Positions 25,403-36,699 of a DNA stretch of 64,000 nucleotides are shown one piece after another. The notes beneath the pieces were generated by a model. That model had not been told where the DNA came from and did not search any database. It saw only the letters and a program-made list of their open reading frames with translations. A program made the translations under genes and the position numbers. This DNA comes from Elusimicrobia bacterium GWD2_63_28 (GTDB lineage: Bacteria > Elusimicrobiota > Elusimicrobia > Elusimicrobiales > UBA9959): assembly GCA_001799895.1 (NCBI GenBank), contig MGUI01000027.1:1-64000 (forward strand). The letters run 5' to 3'. Numbering within the stretch: the stretch's first letter is position 1; each line of letters begins with the position of its first letter.

Positions 25403-28400
25403 TGCTTTCAGCAGAGGAAGTCAGGAAGACCGGCCAGAGCCTCTGGCTGGACGACCTCAGCCGCGACCTGCTCTTTTCCGGCGCGCTGGGCCGCTATATC
25501 GCGGACCGCGCCGTCACCGGCCTCACCTCCAACCCGTCCATCTTCGAAAAAGCCCTCGCCGGCGAGTATTACGCGGCCCCCATGAAAGAACTGGCCGCGC
25601 TGGAAACACCGGCCGGGGAGATCTTCGAGGTGCTGGCCGTGGAGGACATACAGCGCGCCGCGGACATGCTGCTGCCGGCCTTCGACGCCGCCGGCGGGCT
25701 GGACGGCTTCGTCAGCATGGAAGTTTCGCCCAGGCTGGCCTTCGACGCGGCCCGCACCGAAAGCGAGGGCCTGCGCCTGGCCGCGCGCATCGGCCGCCCC
25801 AATTTGATGATAAAGGTCCCCGCCACCAAAGAAGGCCTGCTGGCGGGGGAGAACCTGCTGAAGGCGGGCGTCAGCGTAAATTTCACGCTGATCTTCTCCG
25901 TAGACCGCTACCGCGCCGTAACGCAGGCCTACACGGCCGCCCTGAGCTGGCGCGCCAGGAACGGCCTGCCCGCCGGAAGCGTGGCTTCCGTGGCCAGCTT
26001 CTTCGTGAGCCGCATAGACACGGCCGTGGACAAGGCGCTGAAGGACCTGCCCGGCGGCGCCGGGCTGCCGGGCCGCGCGGGGATCGCCAACTCGCTGCTG
26101 GCCTACCGCCTCTACCGGGAACTTTTTTACTGCCCCGGCTTCAAGGCCTCAGGCCTGCCGCCGCAGCGCATCCTGTGGGCCTCCACCAGCGTGAAGGACC
26201 CGGCCTACCGCCCGTCGCTGTACATGGAGCAGCTGGCGCTGGGAGGATCGGTCAACACCGCGCCCGGGGAGGCGCTGGAGGCATACTTCGCGGACGGGCA
26301 GCCCGACAGGGCGCCGCTGGAAGCCCGCTACGCCGCGGCCGAGGCCCATTTCGCGGAGCTCAAAAAACTCGGGATAGATTTTCCGGCCATACTGCGGGAC
26401 CTGGAGAAGGACGGCATCGAAAAGTTCGCCCGCTCGCACGACGGGCTGCTGGCCCGCATAGAGCGTGAGCGGCAGGCCGCCCTCAACCCCGCGGCGCCGG
26501 ACTGGGCGCCCGCCGGCGCGGAGCAGGCCTTCCAGGCGCTGGCCGCGCTGAACTTTCCCGCCCGCTTCTGGAAGAAAGACACGACCCTCTGGAGCGGCGC
26601 CGGGGAAAAGAAACAGGCCGCCGCCGCCCTGGCCTGGCCGGATGCCCCGTTCAAGCTGCTGCCGAAGGCGAAGGAAATTGTGAAATTCGCCTCGGAGATC
26701 GTAGAGGAAGGCTTCACCTCCGTCGTGCTGCTGGGCGCGGGCGGTCCCGCGCTGGCCGCCGAAGCCCTGCGCGGCGCCTTCCAGAATCCCAGGTTCCCGC
26801 GCCTCTTCGTGACGGACACGGACAACCCCGCCTGGCTGGAGGCCGTGCGCGCCCAGCTGGACCTGAAGCGCACGCTGTTCGTCTGCGCCTGGGACGGCGC
26901 CTGCGCCGGGCCGGAGGCCCGGCAGAAGTATTTCTGGAGCCTGGTAAAAAAGGCCGGGGTCAAAGAGCCGGGCAGGAATTTCATAGCCATAACGGCCCCC
27001 GACGCGCCCCTTGAAAAGCTGGCGCACCTGAAAAAGTTCCGCCGGGTCTTCACGGACGCGGCGGGCGCGGGCGGCTTCTCGGCGCTGTCCTGGGCCGCCC
27101 TGCTGCCCGCGGCCCTCTGCGGGGCCGACGTGAACAGGCTGCTGGAGCGGGCGATAGACCTGGCCAGCCAAACCAGGGAAACCGATATCTCGAAAAACCC
27201 GGGCTGCGCGCTGGGCGCGCTGCTGGCCCGCTACGCCGCGGCCGGCCGCGACAAACTGACGCTGCAGGCCCCGGTCAGGCTGCGCCAGTTCGCCGCCTGG
27301 GCGGAACACCTGCTGGCGGGCAGCTTAGGCCCGGGCGGGGTCATTCCCGTCTCGGGCGAGCAGCTGATGGAGCCGGACAAATACCAGGCCGACCGCTTCT
27401 TCGTGCGCCTGCGGCTGCAGGGCTTCGACGATCCCGCCGAAGACAAGGCCCTGGAAGCCCTGGCCAGGGCCGGGCACCCGGTCTACACCATAACCCTCAG
27501 GGACACCTGCGACCTGGGCGGGGAATTCTTCCGCTGGCAGACCGCCGCGGCCGCCGCCGGGGCCCTGCTGGGGCTGAACCCCTTCGCCCCGTGGGCCGCG
27601 GACTGCGAAAGCCTGGCCGCACTGGCCAAAACCGGCAAGCTGCCCGCGCCCAAACCCGACTTTTCCTCCGAAAGGATGGCCGTTTACGCCTCCCCGGCGC
27701 TGAAGGCCGCCGGCGGCATAGCCGGCTACGACGACGTGTTCTGGAGCGTCTTCTCCACGCTGGGAGAGAAGGAATACATCTCCCTGCTGGCCTACTTGCC
27801 GCCCGAGGCCAAGGTGGAGTCCGCCCTGGCCAGGCTGCGCGGCACCCTGGCCCGCTACACCTCTTCGGCCTGCGCGCTGTCCTGGGGCTCCCGCTGCCTG
27901 TATTCCGCGGGCCGCCTGCACCGGGAAGGCCCCGACAAGGGCGTGTTCGTTATCTTGACCAGCCAGGCCAGAAAAGATATACTGGTACCAGGGGAAAAAT
28001 ACACGTTCTGGCAGCTAGAAACAGCGCAGGCCGGGGGCGATTTCGACGCTCTTGTGTCAAAAGGCCGTCGCGTTTTGAGGCTACACCTGAAACACCCCCT
28101 GGACAAATCCCTGGCCTACATAGCCGAGCGCATAGCCCGGCTGGGCAAGACCGAAAGGGAGTCCGCGATAGCATCGGAGGAAAGCGAAATGCTTAAGCTA
28201 GCCGTGAAAAAGACCACTAAAACCACCAACAAGACCACCACCCCCGCGACCAAGATCGTCAACACCAACGAATACGTCGTCGTGGACTTCCCGAAGAACC
28301 TGGAAAACATCACCTCCAGGCATTATTCGGTGCGCATCGGCGCCAGCGACTGCACGGGCGTGGACATCTCTATCAACGACCAGCCCTGGCAGCCCTGCAG

Positions 28401-28530
28401 GCACGCCGCCGGCTACTGGTGGTTCGACTGGAACAATTACCAGCCCGGCACCCACCAGCTGGTGGCCCGCATGCACAAGCGCAACGGCGAGTACCTGATC
28501 TCCAAGCGCCGCCGCTGCAAAGCCGCGTAA
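25402..28530 (+). CDS. Transaldolase / glucose-6-phosphate isomerase fusion with extra C-terminal domain
   Basis: The frame encodes 1042 residues. Residues 1-370 are a transaldolase with the Schiff-base lysine in [12 protein letters not shown] (Lys138), [10 protein letters not shown] and WASTSVKDP, and look intact. Residues about 390-925 are PGI-like, but the three sugar-phosphate and catalytic motifs are altered: GAGGPAL (445-451) for GxGGSx[11 protein letters not shown] (496-505) for SKSGxTxE, and AGGFSAL (556-562) for GGRxSxL, losing the catalytic Arg. The isomerase half may be inactive. A further 113 residues (from Met930) form a Thr/Lys linker and a small Cys-containing beta domain. That Met is preceded by GGAGG at an ideal distance and may also be a separate start. 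The gene is coupled to rpiB by TAATG. Confidence 0.87.
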   Translation: MLSAEEVRKTGQSLWLDDLSRDLLFSGALGRYIADRAVTGLTSNPSIFEKALAGEYYAAPMKELAALETPAGEIFEVLAVEDIQRAADMLLPAFDAAGGLDGFVSMEVSPRLAFDAARTESEGLRLAARIGRPNLMIKVPATKEGLLAGENLLKAGVSVNFTLIFSVDRYRAVTQAYTAALSWRARNGLPAGSVASVASFFVSRIDTAVDKALKDLPGGAGLPGRAGIANSLLAYRLYRELFYCPGFKASGLPPQRILWASTSVKDPAYRPSLYMEQLALGGSVNTAPGEALEAYFADGQPDRAPLEARYAAAEAHFAELKKLGIDFPAILRDLEKDGIEKFARSHDGLLARIERERQAALNPAAPDWAPAGAEQAFQALAALNFPARFWKKDTTLWSGAGEKKQAAAALAWPDAPFKLLPKAKEIVKFASEIVEEGFTSVVLLGAGGPALAAEALRGAFQNPRFPRLFVTDTDNPAWLEAVRAQLDLKRTLFVCAWDGACAGPEARQKYFWSLVKKAGVKEPGRNFIAITAPDAPLEKLAHLKKFRRVFTDAAGAGGFSALSWAALLPAALCGADVNRLLERAIDLASQTRETDISKNPGCALGALLARYAAAGRDKLTLQAPVRLRQFAAWAEHLLAGSLGPGGVIPVSGEQLMEPDKYQADRFFVRLRLQGFDDPAEDKALEALARAGHPVYTITLRDTCDLGGEFFRWQTAAAAAGALLGLNPFAPWAADCESLAALAKTGKLPAPKPDFSSERMAVYASPALKAAGGIAGYDDVFWSVFSTLGEKEYISLLAYLPPEAKVESALARLRGTLARYTSSACALSWGSRCLYSAGRLHREGPDKGVFVILTSQARKDILVPGEKYTFWQLETAQAGGDFDALVSKGRRVLRLHLKHPLDKSLAYIAERIARLGKTERESAIASEESEMLKLAVKKTTKTTNKTTTPATKIVNTNEYVVVDFPKNLENITSRHYSVRIGASDCTGVDISINDQPWQPCRHAAGYWWFDWNNYQPGTHQLVARMHKRNGEYLISKRRRCKAA
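28189..28530 (+). other. Possible internal start: free 113-residue E-set-like domain
   Basis: An in-frame ATG at 28189 follows GGAGG (28176-28180) by eight bases. The product would have a Lys/Thr-rich N terminus and a beta domain with two cysteines (ASDCTG and WQPCRH) and a [18 protein letters not shown] stretch. This resembles small Ig/E-set carbohydrate-binding modules. Known Tal-PGI fusions end at about the length reached here at residue 929, so this may be a once separate gene joined by loss of a stop. Confidence 0.45.
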
Positions 28531-28619
28531 GCGCGGTATCAGGCCGGAAAACAGCCGTCTTTAGTGGGGCCCGGGGGGACTCCGTTGAGGCGGTTGTTTG
28601 CTTTCAGCAGGATAAAACC

Positions 28620-29648
28620 ATGAAAAAACCGCCCCGCTGCCCCAGGACCAAAATACTGGCCACCCTCGGCCCGGCCAGTTCCTCTCCGGCCATGCTGCGC
28701 AAGCTCTACGCCGCCGGCCTCGACGCCGTGCGGCTGAACTTCTCCCACGGCGACAAGGCCGGCCACGCCGCCAACGCGGCGCTGGTGCGGGAGCTCAACC
28801 GCAAGCTGCGGAGGCGCGTGCTGCTGCTGCAGGACCTCAAGGGCAACCGCATACGCATAGGCCGCCTGGCGGCCCCTCTGGAGCTCAGGAAGCGCCAGCG
28901 CGTGGTCCTGGCGCAGGCCGACGCCGGCCGCAGGCAGGGCGAGGTCCCCTTCGACTATTACGGCTCGCTGAAGGTAATAAAGAAAGGCCATTTCATCTAC
29001 ATCGACGACGGCAACATCGCGCTGGAAGTGAAAGCCATCGGCCGGGATTCCCTGGCCTGCGAGGTGGCGGCGGGGGGACTGCTAAAAGAGCGCAAGGGCG
29101 TGAACATCCCGGCCGCCCGCCTGGACTTCCCGCTGCTCTCCGACGAGGACAGGGAGGACATAGAGTTCGGCCTGACCCTGGCGCCCGACTTCATAGCCCA
29201 GTCCTTCGTGCGCGAGGCCCGCGACGTGCAGGCGGTAGCCGCGCTGGTAAAGCCGCGCCTGCCTAACTGCAGGATAATCGCCAAGATAGAGGCCCGCGAG
29301 TCCATAAAGAACCTCGACAAGATAATAGCCGCCGCCGACGGCGTGATGGTGGCCCGCGGCGACCTGGGCGTTATGTTCCCGCTGTGGGAAGTGCCCATGC
29401 TGCAGAAGCGCATCATAAAGGCCTGCAACCGCCTGGGCAAGCCGGTCATCACCGCCACGCAGATGCTGGAAACCATGACAGCAAACCCCATCCCCACCCG
29501 CGCCGAGGTGTCCGACGTGGCCAACGCCGTGCTGGACGGCACCGATTACGTGATGCTGTCGGCCGAGACCGCCGCCGGCAAGTACCCGGCCGAGGCCGTG
29601 CGCATGATGAACCAGGTTATCAAACACACAGAAGGATGCCTTTCATGA
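28620..29648 (+). CDS. pyk: Pyruvate kinase lacking the C-terminal domain
   Basis: Converts phosphoenolpyruvate and ADP to pyruvate and ATP. The 342 residues contain the whole catalytic core: [10 protein letters not shown] at the start, RLNFSHG, the B-domain lid (about 75-160), and the active-site strand [16 protein letters not shown] (Lys222, Glu224). ARGDLG and [13 protein letters not shown] follow, ending at the last barrel helix. Canonical enzymes have about 470 residues because of a C-terminal allosteric domain, which is absent here with no sign of a frameshift. The ATG has AGGA ahead of it; the frame is open upstream but without homology. The stop overlaps the mscS-like start (ATGA). 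Confidence 0.92.
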   Translation: MKKPPRCPRTKILATLGPASSSPAMLRKLYAAGLDAVRLNFSHGDKAGHAANAALVRELNRKLRRRVLLLQDLKGNRIRIGRLAAPLELRKRQRVVLAQADAGRRQGEVPFDYYGSLKVIKKGHFIYIDDGNIALEVKAIGRDSLACEVAAGGLLKERKGVNIPAARLDFPLLSDEDREDIEFGLTLAPDFIAQSFVREARDVQAVAALVKPRLPNCRIIAKIEARESIKNLDKIIAAADGVMVARGDLGVMFPLWEVPMLQKRIIKACNRLGKPVITATQMLETMTANPIPTRAEVSDVANAVLDGTDYVMLSAETAAGKYPAEAVRMMNQVIKHTEGCLS

Positions 29649-31276
29649 TAAAAAGAACGCTTTTTCTTTACCTGCTGTTCTGCGCGTCGGTTGCCCCGGC
29701 GCTGCCCGGGGGCAAAGCGGGCGCCCCGCCGCCCGCGGCCGCGGAAGCCGAGGTTTTGCTGGACGGCAAGCCGGTACTGAAGGTGCGCGGCAGCCTGCTG
29801 GAGCTGTCGGCGCAGGACCGGGCCCTGCAGATCGCGGAACGCCTGCGCGAGCTTTCCACGGCGGCCGCCGCGAAGGTCCGCGCCCTGGAATTAAAGGAAG
29901 GCCCGGCCTCCACGGACATAGTTTCCGGCGCCCTGGTTATCATGTCGGTCACGAACGGCGACGCCGCCGCGGCCGGCGTGAGCCGGCAGGAGCTGGCCCG
30001 GAGCGCGGCCGGGACCCTCAAGGACGCCCTGGCGGACTACAGGGATGACTACACCACCCGGAGCCTGCTGGTGGGCGTCCTGCTGGCGCTGCTGTCGCTG
30101 GCCATCTTCGCGGCGGCCCTTAAGCTCATCGCCTCCGGTTACGCCGTGTCCCTGTCGCGCATGGACGCCTGGGCCAAGGCCCACATAAAGAGCATAAAGA
30201 TACAGCAGCTGGAACTCCTTAACGCCGCGCGCATCACGGCGGCCATAGCCCTGCTGCTGAAATCGGTCCGGGCCGCGGTCACCCTGCTGCTTATCTATTT
30301 CTACATCCCGCTGCTCTTCAGTTTTTTCCCGTGGACGCGCGGCTATTCGCCGGTGCTCTTCGGCTACATCCTGCACCCGCTGGCCTCGCTGGTGAAGTCC
30401 TTTCTGGGCTATATCCCCGACCTCATCTTCGTCACGGTCACGGTGGCGGTGGTGCATTACCTGATCAACCTGCTGAAAGTGGTCAGCGACGAGATCCGCG
30501 CCGGCCATATAACCATCAACGGCTTCTACCCGGACTGGTCGCGGCCCACCTTCCAGATAGTGCGCTTTATCATCTGGGCCTTCACGCTGGTGATAATCTT
30601 CCCTTACCTGCCGGGCTCCAGCTCGCCGGCCTTCAAGGGCGTCTCGGTATTCCTCGGCGTGCTGTTCTCGCTGGGCTCCACCTCGGCCATCGCCAACGCC
30701 GTGGCGGGCGTCATGCTCACCTACATGCGGCCTTTCAAGACCGGGGACCGGGTAAAGATAGGGGAGACCGTCGGCGACATCATTGAAAAAAGCCTGCTGG
30801 TAACCCGCATCCGCACCGTCAAGAACGTCAGCGTCACCATGCCCAACGCCCTGATCCTGGGCAGCCACATCGTAAACTACAGCGCCCTGCCCGAAACGGG
30901 GGGGATCATCCTCAACACCACCGTCACCATCGGCTACGACGCGCCCTGGCCCAAAGTCCAGCAGCTGCTGATCGCCGCCGCCGCGGCCACCCCGAATATC
31001 CTCGCCGAGCCGCGGCCCTTCGTGCTGCAGACCGCGCTCAACGACTTCAACGTGGCCTATGAGCTGAACGCCTATACCGGCGAGCCCAAGGCCATGGCCG
31101 CCACCTACTCGGCCATGCACGCCAATATCCAGGACCAGTTCAACGCGGCGGGCGTGGAGATCATGTCGCCCTCCTTTACCGGCATCCGCGACGCCAACGC
31201 CCCCGCCATGCCCTCTCCCGCCGCGCCCGGCAAGACCCCGGGCTTCAGGGTGAACCTGTTCAAGGACGGCGCCTGA
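29645..31276 (+). CDS. Mechanosensitive channel of the MscS family
   Basis: A 543-residue inner-membrane protein that should gate a pressure-relief pore during osmotic downshock. A signal-like helix (1-20) and a periplasmic helical domain (about 30-135) precede five membrane segments (about 140-165, 195-225, 255-280, 305-325, 333-362). The last is the pore helix [20 protein letters not shown]. The family beta domain follows ([25 protein letters not shown], then [15 protein letters not shown]) with the C-terminal alpha/beta domain. It is longer than E. coli MscS, closer to the YnaI/YbiO type. GAAGGA precedes the start, which overlaps the pyk stop. Confidence 0.92.
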   Translation: MIKRTLFLYLLFCASVAPALPGGKAGAPPPAAAEAEVLLDGKPVLKVRGSLLELSAQDRALQIAERLRELSTAAAAKVRALELKEGPASTDIVSGALVIMSVTNGDAAAAGVSRQELARSAAGTLKDALADYRDDYTTRSLLVGVLLALLSLAIFAAALKLIASGYAVSLSRMDAWAKAHIKSIKIQQLELLNAARITAAIALLLKSVRAAVTLLLIYFYIPLLFSFFPWTRGYSPVLFGYILHPLASLVKSFLGYIPDLIFVTVTVAVVHYLINLLKVVSDEIRAGHITINGFYPDWSRPTFQIVRFIIWAFTLVIIFPYLPGSSSPAFKGVSVFLGVLFSLGSTSAIANAVAGVMLTYMRPFKTGDRVKIGETVGDIIEKSLLVTRIRTVKNVSVTMPNALILGSHIVNYSALPETGGIILNTTVTIGYDAPWPKVQQLLIAAAAATPNILAEPRPFVLQTALNDFNVAYELNAYTGEPKAMAATYSAMHANIQDQFNAAGVEIMSPSFTGIRDANAPAMPSPAAPGKTPGFRVNLFKDGA

Positions 31277-31299
31277 CCGGCGCGTACATTTTTACTTCA

Positions 31300-33090
<1,791 letters not shown>

Positions 33091-33114
33091 AAGGCCGGCT
33101 TTAAAAATTGGGTA

Positions 33115-33142
33115 TTGACAGCGGCGGATTTTCTGCTAGAAT
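33115..33142 (+). promoter_or_regulatory. Strong promoter ahead of a short hairpin transcript
   Basis: TTGACA (33115-33120), a 16-base spacer and TAGAAT (33137-33142). The predicted start is close to 33149, immediately before a terminator-like hairpin. Confidence 0.65.
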
Positions 33143-33149
33143 ATAGATG

Positions 33150-33194
33150 AACCTGCGGCCCTTATAAACGGGATTTCGCAGGTTCTTTCTTTTT
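33150..33194 (+). terminator. Terminator/attenuator hairpin right after a promoter
   Basis: AACCTGCG (33150-33157) pairs perfectly with CGCAGGTT (33177-33184), followed by a T-rich tail. The 19-base loop can form an inner CCC/GGG pair. Transcripts from the promoter at 33115 would be only about 45 bases unless read through. The rest of 33195-33292 shows no gene; a second possible -10 (TAGACC) lies at about 33224. Confidence 0.65.
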
Positions 33195-33292
33195 AGCTCC
33201 CCTTACGGCCGCAAAAATCATAAAATAGACCCTATGCCGCAACTTAAGGTTGCCCGGCGCGATTTATAAAAAAAGCGTAAGGAAAGAAAATA

Positions 33293-33520
33293 ATGAAAAA
33301 GTACAAGAACCTCAGCGGTAAGTCCACCGTCGCCCAGTTCGAGCTCGCCAAAGACTCGGTCAAAGTCCGCTTCACCAACCAGTCCGTCTACCTGTACTCC
33401 AACCAGGCCACGGGCATGGCGAACGTCACCCAGATGAAAACCCTGGCGGAGGCCGGCAAGGGCCTCGGCACCTTCATCGAAGCCAAGGTAAAAGACACTT
33501 TCGCCCGGAAAGTAAGATAA
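33293..33520 (+). CDS. Small KTSC-like domain protein
   Basis: A 75-residue protein whose pattern (KKYKNLSGKSTVAQFEL, then VKVRFTNQSVYLYSN and LAEAGKGLGTFIEAKVKD) matches the KTSC domain. This is a small module found alone or beside nucleic-acid enzymes, with no firmly known activity. AAGGAAAG lies a suitable distance before the ATG. The RNase H gene follows after 20 bases, consistent with a nucleic-acid-related context. Confidence 0.72.
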   Translation: MKKYKNLSGKSTVAQFELAKDSVKVRFTNQSVYLYSNQATGMANVTQMKTLAEAGKGLGTFIEAKVKDTFARKVR

Positions 33521-33540
33521 CCCTGCACGACACGGCGGCG

Positions 33541-34263
33541 ATGGATAAGACGATATTCATCTACTGCGACGGCGCCTGCTCGGGCAATCCCGGGCCGGGC
33601 GGCTGGGCGGTAGTGATCCTCTACCCCGAGGGCCGCGTGCTCGAGCTGGGCGGGAGCGAGCGCCACACCACCAACAACCGGATGGAGATGGACGCCGCCA
33701 TAGCGGCCCTGGCCGCCGTGCGCGACCGCCCCGAGCCCGTCAAGCTCTACACCGATTCCGGCCTGCTCATCAACGGCATAAAGGGCTGGATCCACGGCTG
33801 GAAGAAGAAAGGCTGGCTGACCGCCGCCGGCCAGCCCGTAGTGAACCGCGACCTCTGGGAACACCTCGACGCGCTGGCCTCGGCCCGCAAAGGACGCCTG
33901 TCCTGGGGCCACGTAAAAGGCCACGCCGGCCACGAGATCAACGAGCGCTGCGACGTCATAGCCGTAGCCTTCTCCAAAGGAACCAGGATAGCGCTTTACG
34001 ACGGCCCCGCCGTCGGCTGCGGCTATTCCCTGTTCGAGCCCGGCGACGAGCACCTCCACAAGCCCGGCGAGAAAAGTTCCTCCTCCAAGTCCAAGCCGCC
34101 CAAGCACGGCTACTACCTCTCCCTGATCCGCGGCCAGGTCTACCGCGACGCCGCCTGGCCCGCCTGCCAGGCCCGCGTGCACGGCGTTGCCGGCGCCAAG
34201 TTCAAGAAGGTCGCCACTCCGGAGCAGGAGCGCGAAGCCCTGGAACTCTGGGGCGCCCGCTGA
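33541..34263 (+). CDS. rnhA: Ribonuclease H1 with C-terminal viroplasmin-like domain
   Basis: Degrades the RNA strand of RNA-DNA hybrids. Residues 1-150 are an intact RNase H1 with catalytic Asp10 (CDGACSGNPGPGGW), Glu49 (RMEMDAA), Asp72 (YTDSG) and Asp138 (NERCDVIA), plus His128. Residues about 185-241, after a Ser/Lys linker, contain HGYYLSLIRGQVYRDAAWPA and GAKFKKVATPEQEREAL, resembling the small viroplasmin/hybrid-binding fold. In eukaryotic RNase H1 that module is at the N terminus; here it is at the C terminus. It is 241 residues long against about 155 for a plain RnhA. Confidence 0.9.
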   Translation: MDKTIFIYCDGACSGNPGPGGWAVVILYPEGRVLELGGSERHTTNNRMEMDAAIAALAAVRDRPEPVKLYTDSGLLINGIKGWIHGWKKKGWLTAAGQPVVNRDLWEHLDALASARKGRLSWGHVKGHAGHEINERCDVIAVAFSKGTRIALYDGPAVGCGYSLFEPGDEHLHKPGEKSSSSKSKPPKHGYYLSLIRGQVYRDAAWPACQARVHGVAGAKFKKVATPEQEREALELWGAR

Positions 34264-34317
34264 TGACGCTGCACCCTTAGTAAGGCCCGCGGCGCAGGCA
34301 TAAAACCACCACCGCAG

Positions 34318-36624
34318 ATGAAAATTTCCCTCCTGACAGCAGCCCTGGCCCTGTGTTTAACCGCCTCCTCGCGGGCGGGGCTGGACGCAGGAACGGCGCT
34401 GGACCTGCGCCTGCGCAGCGCAGAAGTATTTCTGGAAGCCCTTACCTATGAGCTCAAGAAGGACCCCGGCGCCAGGCAGGCGCTGGCCGCGCTGCCGCCC
34501 GGCGCCCTCGCGGAGGCGCTTAAGGAACAGGCCGCCCGAAAAGATTTAACACAGGCACAACTCTTCGAAGAGATCGCCGGCCTGGTCCCCGCCGAGGGAC
34601 CGTCCTCCGACGGCGTCCTGCGCGCCAGGCAGGCCGCCCGGGTCTACCTGGCCCCGCCCCCGGCCCCGGCCTGGCAGCCGGCGCGCGCCCCCGAGCCGGC
34701 CGCCGCTCCGTCGGACCTGGCCCTGCACCCGCACGGTTCTCCGGAGACGGCGGACATCGAGCCCGGCGCCGTGGCCTGGAAGGACGCCTCCGGCTACGCC
34801 GCGTCGCGCCTGGGCCCGCTCTCCGCCCTGCTAGACAAGCTCGGAGAGGGCGACAGCATAACGCTTTCCAACCTGCCCCTGGCGGCCCTGCTGCCCTCGC
34901 TGCCCCCGCAGGCAGAGCTGGCGGCGCTGCACCTGCCCGTAAGCGGCTATGCCAAGAAACTCTGGCTGCTGGAAGAAACGGGCGGGCGCAGGACGCTGCT
35001 GCTGAGCGATTTCCAGGGGCGCATCTACCTGCGGCATTTCGAGCTGCTGCTCAAGCGCTATTACTCCGGCAAAGCCGGCCCGTCGATAGCGGTGGCGGAG
35101 GCCCCCTCGGCCTACGAGCCTTATTACCGGCCGCTGGCCCGGCTCTGCGAGCAGAACCGCCCCGCCTGCTCCGGCCTGGAGGCCGTGGTCGCGGGCTACG
35201 GGGAATCTTTCAGGCTCTACTGGTCCACCTGGTCCGTCACCCAGCTCTCCGACGGTGAGAACGACTGGCGGCTGGACCTCTACGGGCCCGACGGGGCCGC
35301 CCGCTGGGGCGTGATAACCGCCCGCTCATCCTTCTACGGCGAGATCCTCGGCGAGAACATCAGCCGCCTCATCGAGGTCTCCACCGGCATAAAGACGGCC
35401 GTCATAGCCGGCTCCGGCGGCTCGCTGGAGGCGCGCCCTCTCTACTCCCTGGTCTACCCGTCGCACATAATAACCACGGGCGGCGCGGAGGTTCCCAACG
35501 CCCTGGGCTCCCTGGCCGATTACCGGGCCCATGTCAGCGCGCTGTCCCCGCTGGAGGAAACACCCGCCTGGCTGAAGCGCGCCCTGCGCGCGGGCGTCTC
35601 CACGGTGGACGTGGAGATGGCGCCCGCCGCGGAGCTGCTGGCGCCCCGGGGCCTGCGGCTGGGCTTCGCCGTGCTGGTCACGGATTTCCCGGTGCACCGG
35701 CCCGCCATAGAAAAGGCCCTGGCCCAGGCCAGCCTGGCCAGCCAGGACGCCGGGACCAAGTACCGTAATATCGAGGCCTACGCGCGCGGGCTGGGAGACT
35801 GGCTGCGGGGCGGCGTGCCGCCGGGCTGGCAGCCGGTGGAGAAGGCGATGGGCCTGCCCATAGCGGAAAGGTCCGCGCGCAACCTTGCGGCGCAAGAGGC
35901 CCGGCTGGCCCCGCTCTCCGCCGCTGAGCGCAAGCTCGTGGACAAGCTGGAGATTTTTTTTACGTCGCGACCGCCTTCTTTTTCGGTCAGGATGAGCCGG
36001 GCCCGGGCCGCACGCGTGCTGGAGGACGAAGCCTTCCTGTCCACGGAACTGGTCTCGCAGCTGAAGGGCGCCGTCGTCAGCCCTTTCACTCCGGACTACG
36101 AGCAGAACTCCTACCGGGCCTGGCGCTATATCTTCGGCACGCTGTCCTACTGGGACGGCCCCGAAAAATACGGGGACACCGTACTGCGGCTTAAGGAAAC
36201 CACCTGGCGGCGCAGGGCCTGGGCCACGCGCCGCTCGGCCATGCGCGCCCTCGCCATCGTCGGAGAAAGGGCGGGCCTGTCCGTCGGCCAGGCTGCCGCG
36301 GTCCCTGCTTTGGAAAAAGAGGCCGGAGAACTTTTTAATTCCTGGATCATAGCCCCCGCGCACCTGCCGCGCGCGCTGGCGCTGCAGGTAGCCGGCGAAC
36401 TGCGCGTCCTGCCGCCGGCAGCGTTCGAAGAATTCCTGGCCGCCCCGGCCGATAAAATACCCGGCCTCATTCAAAAACACGACGTGGGCTGGCTGGAGGG
36501 CAAGCTCTGGGAAGCGGCCCTGGTAGAGGATATAGAGTCGGTAAAGACCCCGGCCCCGGCGGGCAGGGAGATCCTGGGCCCGGCGGCGAAGCTGGGCATA
36601 ACCGTGCTCGGCGCTGCGGAATAG
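34318..36624 (+). CDS. Large secreted protein of unknown function
   Basis: I do not recognise this 768-residue protein. A signal peptide (1-20, ending ASSRAG) is followed by a helical region (to about 100) and a Pro/Ala-rich linker (about 110-145). A long mixed alpha/beta part follows without catalytic motifs that I can identify. Only two cysteines (about residues 281 and 289) lie close together in CEQNRPAC and could form a disulfide. The region after about 560 is helical and Arg-rich. It stands alone, 54 bases after rnhA and before a bidirectional terminator. The next genes, on the other strand, are also secreted proteins of unknown type. Confidence 0.8.
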   Translation: MKISLLTAALALCLTASSRAGLDAGTALDLRLRSAEVFLEALTYELKKDPGARQALAALPPGALAEALKEQAARKDLTQAQLFEEIAGLVPAEGPSSDGVLRARQAARVYLAPPPAPAWQPARAPEPAAAPSDLALHPHGSPETADIEPGAVAWKDASGYAASRLGPLSALLDKLGEGDSITLSNLPLAALLPSLPPQAELAALHLPVSGYAKKLWLLEETGGRRTLLLSDFQGRIYLRHFELLLKRYYSGKAGPSIAVAEAPSAYEPYYRPLARLCEQNRPACSGLEAVVAGYGESFRLYWSTWSVTQLSDGENDWRLDLYGPDGAARWGVITARSSFYGEILGENISRLIEVSTGIKTAVIAGSGGSLEARPLYSLVYPSHIITTGGAEVPNALGSLADYRAHVSALSPLEETPAWLKRALRAGVSTVDVEMAPAAELLAPRGLRLGFAVLVTDFPVHRPAIEKALAQASLASQDAGTKYRNIEAYARGLGDWLRGGVPPGWQPVEKAMGLPIAERSARNLAAQEARLAPLSAAERKLVDKLEIFFTSRPPSFSVRMSRARAARVLEDEAFLSTELVSQLKGAVVSPFTPDYEQNSYRAWRYIFGTLSYWDGPEKYGDTVLRLKETTWRRRAWATRRSAMRALAIVGERAGLSVGQAAAVPALEKEAGELFNSWIIAPAHLPRALALQVAGELRVLPPAAFEEFLAAPADKIPGLIQKHDVGWLEGKLWEAALVEDIESVKTPAPAGREILGPAAKLGITVLGAAE

Positions 36625-36639
36625 CCGGGCGGCGGCTAA

Positions 36640-36678
36640 AAAACAAACCCGGGGGCCTGCGCTCCCGGGTTTGTTTTT
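36640..36678. terminator. Bidirectional terminator, copy A
   Basis: AACAAACCCGGG pairs with CCCGGGTTTGTT around a 10-base loop, flanked by A on the left and T on the right. The same hairpin recurs at 38521 as part of the duplication. Confidence 0.88.
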
Positions 36679-36699
36679 GGCTGAAGGCAAGCGCCTGGC

